The position numbers were made by a program, and so were the translations under genes. From NCBI RefSeq assembly GCF_030068455.1, contig NZ_JAQOSQ010000016.1, positions 1 to 64,000 of the forward strand: DNA of 64,000 bases. Direction: 5' to 3'. Below are positions 1-7,721 of the stretch, in pieces. The stretch is from Roseofilum casamattae BLCC-M143 (lineage in GTDB: Bacteria; Cyanobacteriota; Cyanobacteriia; Cyanobacteriales; Desertifilaceae). Every line of letters starts with the position of its first letter. Position 1 is the first letter of the stretch. The notes under the pieces were generated by a model. That model was not told where the DNA came from. It saw only the letters and a list, made by a program, of their open reading frames with translations, and made no database searches.

Positions 1-52
1 CGTCATCCACGCCCCCCCACCACTTCTTAATGGGTTCTGAGGTAATATTCAT
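1..52 (-). CDS. Partial CDS, N-terminus only (runs off the left edge)
   Basis: On the minus strand an ATG at 52-50 opens a frame that stays open to the window edge (17 codons, beginning MNITSEPIKKWWGG). It lies 9 bases downstream of the toxin stop codon, so it may be the third cistron of the toxin-antitoxin operon. There is no clear Shine-Dalgarno sequence before it. Nothing can be said about function, and the fragment could be spurious. Confidence 0.35.
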   Translation of the reverse strand, partial: MNITSEPIKKWWGGVDD

Positions 53-61
53 GGCGATCGC

Positions 62-385
62 TTATTCTTCGTCTGGAGATAGAGGCTGTTGGGCACAATG
101 TCTGACATAGAGGATATGCACAGTCCGATCGGTTACAGTGAAAAGGATGCGGTAGGTGTTTTTGCCTTTTCCGTAGAGGAGTTGCCGGATTTCTTCTGCA
201 AAATAATTGTTCTCGAAGGCCAGGGAACAACGCAGAGACATTTGCTCTAGAGACATAATTGCTTTGTAGATGCCCTCTAACCAGTTTCTCCCTTGACGGG
301 GGGAATAGTTACTAACCCAGTAATACGCTTCTTTGATGCCTTGTTCTGCTTCGGGTTGGATAATGACTTGATATTTTTCGGTCAT
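62..385 (-). CDS. Type II toxin, RelE/ParE superfamily
   Basis: This 107-residue protein resembles ParE/RelE-fold toxins. It has an N-terminal strand (YQVIIQPEAEQGIKEAYYW), a basic central region, and a C-terminal strand pair around YRILFTVTDRTVHILYVRH, where ParE-like proteins carry YRVLF and V.IL.VRH. Known members poison gyrase (ParE) or cleave ribosome-bound mRNA (RelE); the sequence does not tell which applies. Its start overlaps the stop of the upstream antitoxin by 4 bases (382-385), the usual translationally coupled toxin-antitoxin layout. Confidence 0.8.
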   Translation of the reverse strand: MTEKYQVIIQPEAEQGIKEAYYWVSNYSPRQGRNWLEGIYKAIMSLEQMSLRCSLAFENNYFAEEIRQLLYGKGKNTYRILFTVTDRTVHILYVRHCAQQPLSPDEE

Positions 386-672
386 TGGGCTTCGTCTAAC
401 TGGTCAAACATTTCGGTAAAGAGACTTTCTGCGGTTCTGCCTTGCCCTTCTTTCATTTGGTCGAGTCCGCGTTTTATGCCCTTAATGGTTTCGATAAGTT
501 CGGCGGCGTTGAGTAAGTTTTGGTAGGATTTGGCATCTTGTACGACGAGTTCCGCTTTGCCATTGACGGTTAAAACAAGGGGGTGTTTGGTGCGCTTCAG
601 GTTTTCGACCAGTTCGTTAGTGTTGCGCTTGAATTCAGCGAGCGATCGGATATCTTTGGTCAGGTCTAGCAT
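382..672 (-). CDS. Type II antitoxin, Phd/YefM family
   Basis: This 96-residue protein has the Phd/YefM pattern. Its N-terminal DNA-binding half reads DIRSLAEFKRNTNELVENL followed by HPLVLTVNGKAELVVQDAKSYQNLL, which matches the family signature of a Ser/Thr-rich start, PLVLT.NGKA..VV and a YQ.LL helix. The acidic C-terminal tail is the likely toxin-binding segment. It precedes the ParE-like toxin and probably autoregulates the operon together with it. The promoter should lie in the 673-1093 gap; I could not pin it down on this strand. Confidence 0.85.
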   Translation of the reverse strand: MLDLTKDIRSLAEFKRNTNELVENLKRTKHPLVLTVNGKAELVVQDAKSYQNLLNAAELIETIKGIKRGLDQMKEGQGRTAESLFTEMFDQLDEAQ

Positions 673-843
673 GGTTATGGCATTGAATACGCATCAAATT
701 CTATGTTAACGCTCGTCCGGCAAGTTGGGGACTTTGATTTTCCCGGTCACGGCTTCGCTGAGTGGGGACGGATTGATAAGAGATATCGGATGGTGGATTG
801 AGTTCTCTTTTCGTATGCACGCGCTATATACAGTTTTCCCTCT

Positions 844-941
844 CCATGTAATATATGGTTGGTTAGGGGCTTTTTACTATGTATTACATGGTTGTGCTTT
901 ACCCTAAATACTGTTGATTCTTTATTCCTTGTAATACATGG
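844..941. repeat. Three spaced copies of a TGTAATA(C/T)ATGG-like motif
   Basis: A near-palindromic 12-mer occurs three times in the gap upstream of the cassette: TGTAATATATGG at 846-857, TGTATTACATGG at 880-891 and TGTAATACATGG at 930-941. Related CCATAT/ATATGG strings recur at the terminator at 2570-2603 and at 2943-2948. They lie just upstream of the TTGCAA/TATAAT promoter. They may be operators or iterons for one of the DNA-binding cassette proteins; this is inferred from position and repetition only. Confidence 0.45.
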
Positions 942-969
942 AAGCCTTGTAGCGATCGGCTTTTAAGGG

Positions 970-997
970 TTGCAACTTTAATTTCTTGGGCTATAAT
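970..997 (+). promoter_or_regulatory. Sigma70-type promoter of the three-gene cassette
   Basis: TTGCAA (970-975) and TATAAT (992-997) are separated by 16 bases, close to the sigma70 consensus. Transcription would start near 1004, exactly where the large leader hairpin begins. The next gene start downstream is at 1094. Confidence 0.6.
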
Positions 998-1003
998 ATG
1001 CAA

Positions 1004-1055
1004 ATAGAAACCTTACCGATGGTTTTGCCGAACTATCGGTGATTAAGGTTTCTAT
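1004..1055 (+). promoter_or_regulatory. Large leader hairpin in the cassette 5' untranslated region
   Basis: ATAGAAACCTTA (1004-1015) pairs perfectly with TAAGGTTTCTAT (1044-1055), a 12-bp outer stem. Inside it CCGAT (1016-1020) pairs with ATCGG (1035-1039) around a 14-base loop, with a TGAT bulge. No T-tract follows, so it is not a standard terminator. It sits at the predicted transcript start and could stabilise or regulate the leader, or be a replication or antisense control structure. A short reading frame (ATG at 1078, stop 1099-1101) overlaps the next gene's start. Confidence 0.55.
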
Positions 1056-1093
1056 ATTTAGTTATCGAGCTATTTTCATGGCTCTAAATACAT

Positions 1094-1795
1094 ATGAATA
1101 GTGTAGAAGACCCTTCTTTAAGTGGTCAACTCCGTGCTTCTAGGGAGTCTCGCAATAGAGGAATTAGAGAAGCTGTAGTGCTTTCTTCCAAATTGTTCTC
1201 CTCTGACGGCAATCTCTCAAAAGACCCAACAGCCTTGATTGCTAATGACAATCAGATCAGGATTCTTTGCACGCTTAATCAGGCTTACCCTAAGTCTTTG
1301 CGTTCCACCCAGATTTCTGAAGCCGCTCACATCCATCGCTCTACTGTCAGTCTTCACTCTAATGAGTTGCTTGAGTTAGGGCTTATTGAGAAAAGTATTG
1401 TCTCCGGTACTGAGCGGCATGTAAACCCTACTCTGTTGTACAAGCTGCATGATGATTTCGTGCAAGAGATTCAGGCATTTTTGCTTACTAGGCTGGAGGC
1501 ATATCCTGAGCTTTGGTCTGAATACACTTCAGATATTGACGATGTTGTAGAGCTGGAGCGGGTTGAGGCTAACTCTGTTTCAGAGTCCAAGACATTTCAG
1601 GAAGAGGTTAAATCTCTTTTTGAGATAACGGCCGACCAGATGCAGTGGATTATGGAGCAGATGGCTTCCATGCAGGAAGAAATCGATATGCTTAAAAAGC
1701 GGCTCAATGATGATTCCAAGTCTAAGACTGACTTGAAAAGTGTTGTATCTACATTTGAATCGTTGTCCCTGCATCGTAATGGGGGCGCTCGGTAA
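1094..1795 (+). CDS. Winged-helix DNA-binding protein of an unrecognised cassette
   Basis: This 233-residue protein has a central winged-helix region at roughly residues 55-125. The pattern is a helix (IRILCTLNQAYP), a second helix (STQISEAAHIHRSTVSLHSN) and a wing (LGLIEKS...GTERHVNP), as in MarR/ArsR-like or plasmid-encoded regulators. Residues about 170-205 (QMQWIMEQMASMQEEIDMLK) look like a coiled coil suited to dimerisation. A 7-codon frame at 1078-1101 overlaps the ATG, which may couple translation. The stop codon overlaps the next start as TAATG. HIP1 sites are sparse here compared with the core genes, which fits acquired DNA. Function beyond DNA binding is unknown. Confidence 0.65.
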   Translation: MNSVEDPSLSGQLRASRESRNRGIREAVVLSSKLFSSDGNLSKDPTALIANDNQIRILCTLNQAYPKSLRSTQISEAAHIHRSTVSLHSNELLELGLIEKSIVSGTERHVNPTLLYKLHDDFVQEIQAFLLTRLEAYPELWSEYTSDIDDVVELERVEANSVSESKTFQEEVKSLFEITADQMQWIMEQMASMQEEIDMLKKRLNDDSKSKTDLKSVVSTFESLSLHRNGGAR

Positions 1796-2559
1796 TGTCA
1801 CAAAAAACAAAGAAAGCTAAGACTATTCTAGGTGGAGTAGATGTACTTGGCGTGCGTTTTGAAGGATTTATTCACCCTTCCACCAATCAGGCTGTGTTTA
1901 GCGATCGGGGCTTGGCTAGAGTACTGAAAATCCCCCGATCTTCCCTGTCCACAATTTTAGGGTCTGAGGAGTTCAAACGATTATCTGGCAATAATTCCAC
2001 GCGGCCAAAACTTCTCACGGATAACGGCAGCAGAATATCTGTCCTCACCCAATCGGAATTGTCAATCCTCATCAAGATCCTTTCGGAGAAGATTAAGAGC
2101 GATGGCAATCCTCGCTATTCAGTACCGAAATCTATGCAAGATGCTGGATTCCCAATTGTGCTTCAGCAATCTGTTGATGAAGCGTTAAGAATTCCTCGCG
2201 ATCGGCATGAGTACCTCCATCAGGGCGCAACTCTTCGCCAGAAACTTGAGTATAAGGACTCCTATCACGAGTTGAAAGGCTCTGTCTTTGAGAAGGGATA
2301 TGGAGTTCGCACGTTGTGTGAAGTTAATCGCCAGGTTTCTGGCTTGGCTGTTCTTGATGCTGATTCGCGTCGTGCCAAGAGGAAAGACTGGCGGAAATTT
2401 TGCTCTGGGATTGAAACAACTTTTCTGACCGTCTCGAATACTGTTCACCAAAAAGCAGTAGAGGCAAGCCCGTCTAAGCAAATTCTTGTCCGGAATCTAG
2501 AAATCGCCTCTCAAAGGACTCAAGAGATTTACCGCATCATTGATGCTCCTTTTGATTAA
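1795..2559 (+). CDS. Unknown protein, middle gene of the cassette
   Basis: I do not recognise this 254-residue protein. Its first part (FEGFIHPSTNQAVFSDRG, then LARVLKIPRSSLSTIL) looks like a short helix-turn-helix or Bro-N/antirepressor-like segment. It is followed by a charged middle and a C-terminal half rich in Arg/Lys (DADSRRAKRKDWRKF). There are no membrane segments or enzyme motifs I can name. It is translationally coupled to the winged-helix gene through a TAATG overlap and is followed by a clean terminator. A plasmid or phage regulatory role is a guess from the context. Confidence 0.55.
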   Translation: MSQKTKKAKTILGGVDVLGVRFEGFIHPSTNQAVFSDRGLARVLKIPRSSLSTILGSEEFKRLSGNNSTRPKLLTDNGSRISVLTQSELSILIKILSEKIKSDGNPRYSVPKSMQDAGFPIVLQQSVDEALRIPRDRHEYLHQGATLRQKLEYKDSYHELKGSVFEKGYGVRTLCEVNRQVSGLAVLDADSRRAKRKDWRKFCSGIETTFLTVSNTVHQKAVEASPSKQILVRNLEIASQRTQEIYRIIDAPFD

Positions 2560-2569
2560 ACCTTGTTAA

Positions 2570-2603
2570 CCCACCATATATCACATGGTGGGTCTGTTTT
2601 TTT
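2570..2603 (+). terminator. Rho-independent terminator after the cassette's second gene
   Basis: CCCACCAT (2570-2577) pairs with ATGGTGGG (2585-2592) around a 7-base loop. The tract TCTGTTTTTTT follows immediately. It lies 11 bases after the stop of the 254-residue gene and just before the ribosome binding site of the third gene, so the third gene would be expressed only by read-through or its own promoter. Confidence 0.8.
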
Positions 2604-2614
2604 GGAGAAGAACA

Positions 2615-2941
2615 TTGGTCAGAAACCGTGGTGATAACGGGCGCTTTCAGGAGTGCTTGTCAGGCTCTCGTTCGGACAAAAAGAATTTTCGAGCTACTCC
2701 AGCCACTGCATCCAAGTTGCAGGCGCTTCAAACTTTTTATGGTATGAGCCTTGGGGATGTCATTGAGATGCTGATTGAGTTTCATGCCAGTCAGCCTTCT
2801 GCTCCCGATCTGGATCAAATAAAGGCTCGCTCTCTGAAGAGGTTCCAGAGCCAAGAGCGTGTTGGTGTTCAGTCATCCACTTACAAAAGCGCTAAAAAGA
2901 TGGCTGATTTATTTGCTGAGGAGGTCAAGAAATTCATGTAG
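2615..2941 (+). CDS. Small basic protein, possible ribbon-helix-helix DNA binder
   Basis: I chose TTG at 2615 because GGAG (2604-2607) sits 7 bases upstream. The ATG at 2585 lies inside the terminator stem, so it is unlikely. The resulting 108-residue protein is rich in Lys/Arg/Ser. The stretch KNFRATPATASKLQALQTFYGMSLGDVIEMLIEFH resembles a ribbon-helix-helix fold (a strand followed by two helices with GMSLGDVIEML). It ends in a basic helix. It could be a partition-type or regulator protein of the cassette. The reading frame is convincing, the function is not. Confidence 0.5.
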   Translation: MVRNRGDNGRFQECLSGSRSDKKNFRATPATASKLQALQTFYGMSLGDVIEMLIEFHASQPSAPDLDQIKARSLKRFQSQERVGVQSSTYKSAKKMADLFAEEVKKFM

Positions 2942-2967
2942 TATATGGTTTCACTACTCATCGATAA

Positions 2968-3009
2968 GCAATATGGAAAGATTTCTCGGCGCAAGCGGTT
3001 CCATATTGC
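2968..3009. repeat. 11-bp perfect inverted repeat between the cassette and rlmN
   Basis: GCAATATGGAA (2968-2978) and TTCCATATTGC (2999-3009) are exact inverted copies around a 20-base loop. There is no T-tract on either strand, so it is not a typical terminator. It lies in the 112-base gap where the cassette ends and the core gene rlmN ends, so it could mark an element boundary or be a protein binding site. Confidence 0.5.
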
Positions 3010-3053
3010 ATCCCTCTGCTACCCCAATTGGGCCGGAGCGCGGTAATTTTGGA

Positions 3054-4145
3054 TTACGAACCTTCACTCGAAGTGAGCTGGCGAGAGGCTCTCAGTTGTC
3101 CGCACGCCGCATCTGCATCCAGTCCTCGCGAGTGGCGCACGCTAGCAGCAATATTCGCCTGTTCCAGGATGGCGAGGAAATCATTAATCTGTCTGGACTT
3201 GGGACGTTGATAGTCTACTTCACTAATTGGATTGTAGGGAATTAAGTTTACGTGAGTTTGAAATCCCCGGAGCAGATTAGCCAACTCGTGGGCGTGTTCC
3301 GGGCGATCGTTCACTCCAGCCAACAAAATATACTCAAACGTGATCCGTCTTCCCGTCAGCTTCACATACTCTCGACATTCTTCCATCAGATCGGGAAGTC
3401 GATAGCGCAAGGCACTGGGAATGAGTTTCTCGCGCAGGGGTTGATTCGATGCATGTAAACTCACCGCTAGGGTAATTTGCAGTTCTTCTTTTGCCAGTTG
3501 CCGAATGCGCTTGGCAATACCCACCGTGGAGACGGTAATCTGTCGTTGGGCAATACCCACATCTTTATTCAAACAGTGCAACGCTTGCAAAACATTGTCT
3601 AAATTCAGCAGGGGTTCGCCCATCCCCATAAATACAATATGACTGACTCGGCGCTGAAAATCATTTTGCACCGTCAGGACTTGATCGATAATTTCATGGG
3701 GTTGCAAGTGGCGCTGAAAGCCTCCTTTTCCGGTAGCGCAAAAGTCGCAGGCAAGGGGACACCCCACTTGCGAGGAGACGCAAACTGTCAGCCGCTTGGC
3801 GGTGGGAATGCCCACGGTTTCGATAATCTGGCCGTCCTCGAGTTGGAGCAAATATTTAATCGTACCGTCCGAGGCGATCGCCCGATAATGTTGTATAGAA
3901 CGCCCTATGGAAGTTTCTGCCATCTCTTGCCGCCACGCTTTCGGAAATACCGTAACTTCAGAGAGCGATCGCGCCCCTTTCTGGTAAATCCATTGGTATA
4001 ATTGCTTGCCTCGATACGCAGGTTGCCCTTGTGCTTGCACCCAAGCCGTGAGAGACTCTAAAGACCGACCGAGTAAGGGAGAGGCGCTCCCTGGAGATGA
4101 TATAACAGGAGAATTGAGGTTAGACGCTTGTGGGGAGAGAGACAT
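3054..4145 (-). CDS. rlmN: 23S rRNA (adenine2503-C2)-methyltransferase / tRNA A37 methylase
   Basis: This radical-SAM enzyme methylates A2503 of 23S rRNA, and in some bacteria A37 of tRNAs, in the cytoplasm. The 363-residue protein carries the CX3CX2C iron-sulfur motif as CPLACDFC (Cys129, Cys133, Cys136), followed by ATGKGGF. It also has the GMGEPLLN segment and the C-terminal ACGQLR motif whose Cys348 corresponds to the methyl-carrying cysteine. The first 25 or so residues are a weakly conserved extension, so a later non-ATG start is possible. It is divergent from lgt with only 3 bases between the two start codons. Confidence 0.95.
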   Translation of the reverse strand: MSLSPQASNLNSPVISSPGSASPLLGRSLESLTAWVQAQGQPAYRGKQLYQWIYQKGARSLSEVTVFPKAWRQEMAETSIGRSIQHYRAIASDGTIKYLLQLEDGQIIETVGIPTAKRLTVCVSSQVGCPLACDFCATGKGGFQRHLQPHEIIDQVLTVQNDFQRRVSHIVFMGMGEPLLNLDNVLQALHCLNKDVGIAQRQITVSTVGIAKRIRQLAKEELQITLAVSLHASNQPLREKLIPSALRYRLPDLMEECREYVKLTGRRITFEYILLAGVNDRPEHAHELANLLRGFQTHVNLIPYNPISEVDYQRPKSRQINDFLAILEQANIAASVRHSRGLDADAACGQLRASRQLTSSEGS

Positions 4146-4148
4146 TAA

Positions 4149-5036
4149 ATGATTGATGTTGGAACTGGATTTGGTACTCTTATTGTGCCCTTAGGGTTGC
4201 AATTTGCCTCTCCCGGCCCGATTATCTTTGAAATTGGCCCCTTGGCTATCCGCTGGTATGGATTACTAATTGCCTCAGCCGTATTATTGGGAGTGACTCT
4301 ATCGCAATATTTAGCACAACGCCGGGGTTTGAATCCCGATGCGATCGGAGATTTAGCCATCTGGCTCGTCCTCGGAGCAATTCCAGGAGCCAGAATTTAC
4401 TATATTTTATTTCAATGGGAGAATTATAGCGACAATCTCGGCGAAATGTTTGCCATTTGGAAAGGTGGAATTGCCATTCACGGCGCTATTCTTGGCGGAA
4501 TGTTGGCAGCACTCATTTTTGCTCGCTTAAACCGACTCTCCTTTTGGAAATTGGCTGATGTTGTCGCTCCATCATTAATTTTAGGTCAGGCGATCGGCCG
4601 ATGGGGCAACTTCTTTAACTCAGAAGCCTTTGGGAGTCCTACGGATCTACCTTGGAAGTTATTCATCCCCATCAATCGCCGTCCGATCGAGTATATCCAA
4701 TTCGATTATTTTCACCCAACCTTCCTCTATGAATCGTTGTGGAATCTAATGGTACTGGGAATCTTGCTGGGATTATTCGTTTGGGGACTCAAGCACAAAC
4801 CCGGTCTCAAATCAGGGACTTTATTCATGGTCTACCTAATTGCCTATAGTCTCGGTCGCGTCTGGATTGAAGCCTTGCGTACTGATAGCTTAATGTTAGG
4901 CGACATCAGAGTGGCACAATTGGTGAGTTTAGCAGCGATTTCTCTAGGGGTTTTAGGACTCGTCTGGCTGTATGCGTTCGATCGCTCTTTACCCGACGTG
5001 GTCTCGCCGTCTTCTTCCGATCGCTCCCTATCCTAG
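4149..5036 (+). CDS. lgt: Prolipoprotein diacylglyceryl transferase
   Basis: Lgt transfers diacylglycerol from phosphatidylglycerol to the lipobox cysteine of preprolipoproteins in the cytoplasmic membrane. The 295-residue protein has about seven hydrophobic segments, the motif HGAILGGM and the family signature [13 protein letters not shown] at roughly residues 152-164. A conserved start region, [18 protein letters not shown], is present. It begins 3 bases from the divergent rlmN start, so the two genes must share overlapping regulatory DNA; each promoter lies inside the other coding region. Confidence 0.95.
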   Translation: MIDVGTGFGTLIVPLGLQFASPGPIIFEIGPLAIRWYGLLIASAVLLGVTLSQYLAQRRGLNPDAIGDLAIWLVLGAIPGARIYYILFQWENYSDNLGEMFAIWKGGIAIHGAILGGMLAALIFARLNRLSFWKLADVVAPSLILGQAIGRWGNFFNSEAFGSPTDLPWKLFIPINRRPIEYIQFDYFHPTFLYESLWNLMVLGILLGLFVWGLKHKPGLKSGTLFMVYLIAYSLGRVWIEALRTDSLMLGDIRVAQLVSLAAISLGVLGLVWLYAFDRSLPDVVSPSSSDRSLS

Positions 5037-5055
5037 ATTACGATAGACAAGAAAA

Positions 5056-5092
5056 AAGCCCCAGAGAAATTTCTCTAGGACTTGGATCGGGG
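5056..5092 (+). terminator. Hairpin after lgt, probable terminator
   Basis: CCCC (5059-5062) can pair with GGGG (5089-5092), and between them AGAGAAATTTCTCT (5063-5076) is a perfect 14-bp palindrome. It lies between the lgt stop and the cobM start. The T-tract is weak, so termination is inferred from position. Confidence 0.4.
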
Positions 5093-5172
5093 TGCATCTA
5101 CCATAGGATTATTTCCTCGCTCTATCGACTCGATCCGGAAGAAAGAATTTATTACAGTGGTGTTTCGATCGT

Positions 5173-5946
5173 ATGACTCAATCTTCTCTGGCTCCAGCAG
5201 TATACATCCTCGGAGCCGGTCCGGGCGACCCCGAACTGCTTACCGTTCGCGCCCATAATATTCTCGCCCAAGCAGATACTATCCTCTATGCCAATTCTCT
5301 CGTTCCCAAACAAATGCTGCAAGGAACTCGCCCTGATGCCGAGTTAATGGCGACCGGACATCAAACTTTAGAGGTGATGTTACCGATGATGGTCGATCGC
5401 GTGCGCCAAGGCAAGGTTGTCGTCCGGTTGCATTCGGGAGATCCGAGTTTGTATAGTGCGATCGGAGAACAAATTCAAGGACTTGCGGACGCCGAAATTC
5501 CTTTTGAAATTGTCCCTGGAATTAGTGCCTTTCAGTTAGCTGCAGCACGGTTGGGAGTAGAATTAACGGTTCCAGAGTTAGTGCAAACGATTATTCTGAC
5601 GCGAGTGAGCGGACGAGCCTCGCAAGTTCCGCCAGCGGAAGAGTTGGAATCTCTCGCAGCACATAAAGCTAGTTTGTGCTTGTATTTGGCGGCGCGCCAC
5701 GTAGAAAGCGCGCAAGAGAAGTTGTTACGCCATTATCCGGCAGATACTCCGGTTGCCATCTGTTTTCGGTTAGGATGGCCCGATGAAAAAGTAGTTGTGG
5801 TTCCCTTAGAAAAAATGGCGTATCAGACTCAGGAAGATGAGTTAATTCGGACGACGTTATATGTTATTAGTCCGGCTCTCCAAGGAATGGGCGCCAGGTC
5901 AAAACTCTATCATCCGGAACATTCTCATTTGTTCCGCAATTCATAG
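5173..5946 (+). CDS. cobM: Precorrin-4 C11-methyltransferase
   Basis: This is an SAM-dependent tetrapyrrole methylase of cobalamin synthesis (CobM/CbiF), which methylates C11 of the corrin precursor. The 257-residue protein starts with the family motif VYILGAGPGDPELLTVRA and continues with ADTILYANSLVP, LHSGDPSLYSAIGEQ and FEIVPGISAFQLAAARLG, all typical of CobM. The length matches the family. It stands alone here, as is common for cobalamin genes in cyanobacteria, which need pseudocobalamin for MetH. Confidence 0.93.
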   Translation: MTQSSLAPAVYILGAGPGDPELLTVRAHNILAQADTILYANSLVPKQMLQGTRPDAELMATGHQTLEVMLPMMVDRVRQGKVVVRLHSGDPSLYSAIGEQIQGLADAEIPFEIVPGISAFQLAAARLGVELTVPELVQTIILTRVSGRASQVPPAEELESLAAHKASLCLYLAARHVESAQEKLLRHYPADTPVAICFRLGWPDEKVVVVPLEKMAYQTQEDELIRTTLYVISPALQGMGARSKLYHPEHSHLFRNS

Positions 5947-5981
5947 TATTTTAAATTTTGCCTTTTGAATTTTGAATTAAT

Positions 5982-6845
5982 ATGTCATTGACTCTGGAAG
6001 ATAATCGGCAGCGAGCTATATTATTGATTCAAGAAATTGAGGAGAAAAATGTACGCCTCTCTCCTTATGCGATCGCAAACGAGCTGCGTCGATATACCCG
6101 TATTTCCTATACCAATAGCTTATTTCGCTGGGCGACGTTATCGGATGTAGACCATATCGATAATCGTTTGGATTTGAACTTAACGCTGTGCGCGCAAACC
6201 GTGGACTTTGCTCATTTGATTGCGGCGTTATCCGACCAAATCGATCTGCCGGGTTGGAAAAATTGGTGGAACTTTACCACGGATTGGACGGGAAAACATA
6301 GTTCTTGGAGTGGGGATTTGGCTCAAGCAGTTCTCGATTTTCGCGATCGCAAATTTACCTCTATGGAAGACGCTCTCAATGCCGATGCTTCTCTTCCCGA
6401 TCTGGCGGCGAATGTTGCAGCCGTGCGCGTCGGTTCGATGGTGAATCGGAATACGTCTGCGAGAGTCCTGGGATTGGGAAAATCTCGCTATGACTTAAAA
6501 ATATCGGAGGGAATTATCACTTACAATCGCGGGATTTATGCCGGGCAAGTTCGCGAATTTATTATTGAGGAACTGCAAGGACAGATTTCCCAGAATAAAC
6601 TGGTGAATGTGGAGGAAGTTACGGCAACCATTCGTAGCGCGATCGTGGAGTTTTTAGGCTTTATGCGATTATTGAAATTTGGAATAAAACTGAAAAACTG
6701 GCAAGCCGATCGCACTTATCGACAACTGGCTCGAGTTTCCCACCAGACCATTACTGTAGCAGAAGAAGTGGAGAAAGACGACGTGCGATCGGCAACTGCT
6801 TATTTCTTGAATTATTTATTCGAGTTCGGTCAATTGCTCGAATAA
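5982..6845 (+). CDS. Conserved hypothetical protein
   Basis: I do not recognise this 287-residue protein. It is soluble-looking with no signal peptide. It has an N-terminal helical region (NRQRAILLIQEIEEK), a Trp-rich middle (GWKNWWNFTTDWTGKHSSW) and a C-terminal helical part. The frame has normal codon use and HIP1 sites, so it looks native. It begins 35 bases after cobM and could be co-transcribed, but there is no pathway link visible. Confidence 0.65.
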   Translation: MSLTLEDNRQRAILLIQEIEEKNVRLSPYAIANELRRYTRISYTNSLFRWATLSDVDHIDNRLDLNLTLCAQTVDFAHLIAALSDQIDLPGWKNWWNFTTDWTGKHSSWSGDLAQAVLDFRDRKFTSMEDALNADASLPDLAANVAAVRVGSMVNRNTSARVLGLGKSRYDLKISEGIITYNRGIYAGQVREFIIEELQGQISQNKLVNVEEVTATIRSAIVEFLGFMRLLKFGIKLKNWQADRTYRQLARVSHQTITVAEEVEKDDVRSATAYFLNYLFEFGQLLE

Positions 6846-6871
6846 ATCATCTAAATTAAAGTGAAATCGTG

Positions 6872-7720
6872 TTAGTTGTCGGGACTCGATCGCGATTCAT
6901 TTGTTTCTTGTTCGGCAGCAAGCGATCGCAACTTTAAATGAAACTCGGAAGCAGGAAGGGGAGGAGAAAAGCGATCGATCGGCGGTTGCGTTTCCGAGCG
7001 TTGTACTTGAGTCGGAGAGTCCGGAAGTCGCGACTGGAGTAACTCGAGAGCAGATAACGGTTTGGGTTCGTCGGACTCTGGTGGAGTGGCTAAATCTGGT
7101 GGCGGTGTGGAGGGTTGCTCGTCGTCTGGTGCTGGAGTTGACGGAGAGTCAGCAGAGGACGCATCGGAGTCCGTCTCGGTTGGTTTATCTTCGGTTTCCG
7201 GAACGAGAGAAGGTTCTGATTCTGGCTCGAGAACGGGTTCTAAAAGTCGAGGTCTGCCGTTCTGCTGGAGCGAGAGTTGGGTTTCCATGGCCTCCACGAT
7301 AGCCTCGAAGGGGAGTAGCTCTTCCGGCAACTTGCTACAGACAATTTGCTCGAACTCGTGGTTAAAATGACAAATGGGTTGTCCTCGCCGCTGCCAGAGG
7401 GCTAAAATTTGCTCGATGGAAATCCCTTTGTATCGTCCTTGATAGAGTGCTTCGACGATCGCCAGACGCAACCAATTTACTCTATACTGCTGCATCCAAC
7501 GATCGAGACATTCTTCGATAGGATAACCGAGCAAATCGAAGCTATAGTGAATCAGCAGTGCGGGAACGTAGGAGAGCGATCGCAGTTGCGAGACGGTTAG
7601 TTCCACCGATAGACGTTTGAGGAATGCGCTCGAGAGATGGGCCGGTTTAGTCATTGGCTGCGCGAACGATCGGTTGCGTTGCGATCGCAGATTGAGATTA
7701 ATCGAGCTTGAGTTTACCAT
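6872..7720 (-). CDS. Hypothetical protein with a Pro/Glu/Ser-rich tail
   Basis: The N-terminal 150 residues form a helical domain (FLKRLSVELTVSQLRSLSYVP and CLDRWMQQYRVNWLRLAIVEALYQGRYKGIS). A long disordered Pro/Glu/Ser/Thr tail follows. I place the start at ATG 7720, two bases past the upstream stop codon, because GAGATAAG precedes it; a frame-open start at 7765 would overlap the previous gene by 44 bases, and the ATG at 7654 is an alternative. It follows the DUF3769 gene closely, so the two are probably one operon. Its function is unknown; a link with outer-membrane assembly is only suggested by the neighbour. Confidence 0.6.
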   Translation of the reverse strand: MVNSSSINLNLRSQRNRSFAQPMTKPAHLSSAFLKRLSVELTVSQLRSLSYVPALLIHYSFDLLGYPIEECLDRWMQQYRVNWLRLAIVEALYQGRYKGISIEQILALWQRRGQPICHFNHEFEQIVCSKLPEELLPFEAIVEAMETQLSLQQNGRPRLLEPVLEPESEPSLVPETEDKPTETDSDASSADSPSTPAPDDEQPSTPPPDLATPPESDEPKPLSALELLQSRLPDSPTQVQRSETQPPIDRFSPPLPASEFHLKLRSLAAEQETNESRSSPDN

Positions 7721-7721
7721 C

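Noticed and set aside
3639-4001. 120-residue plus-strand frame in rlmN
   Set aside because: It is the antisense of the radical-SAM core of rlmN.
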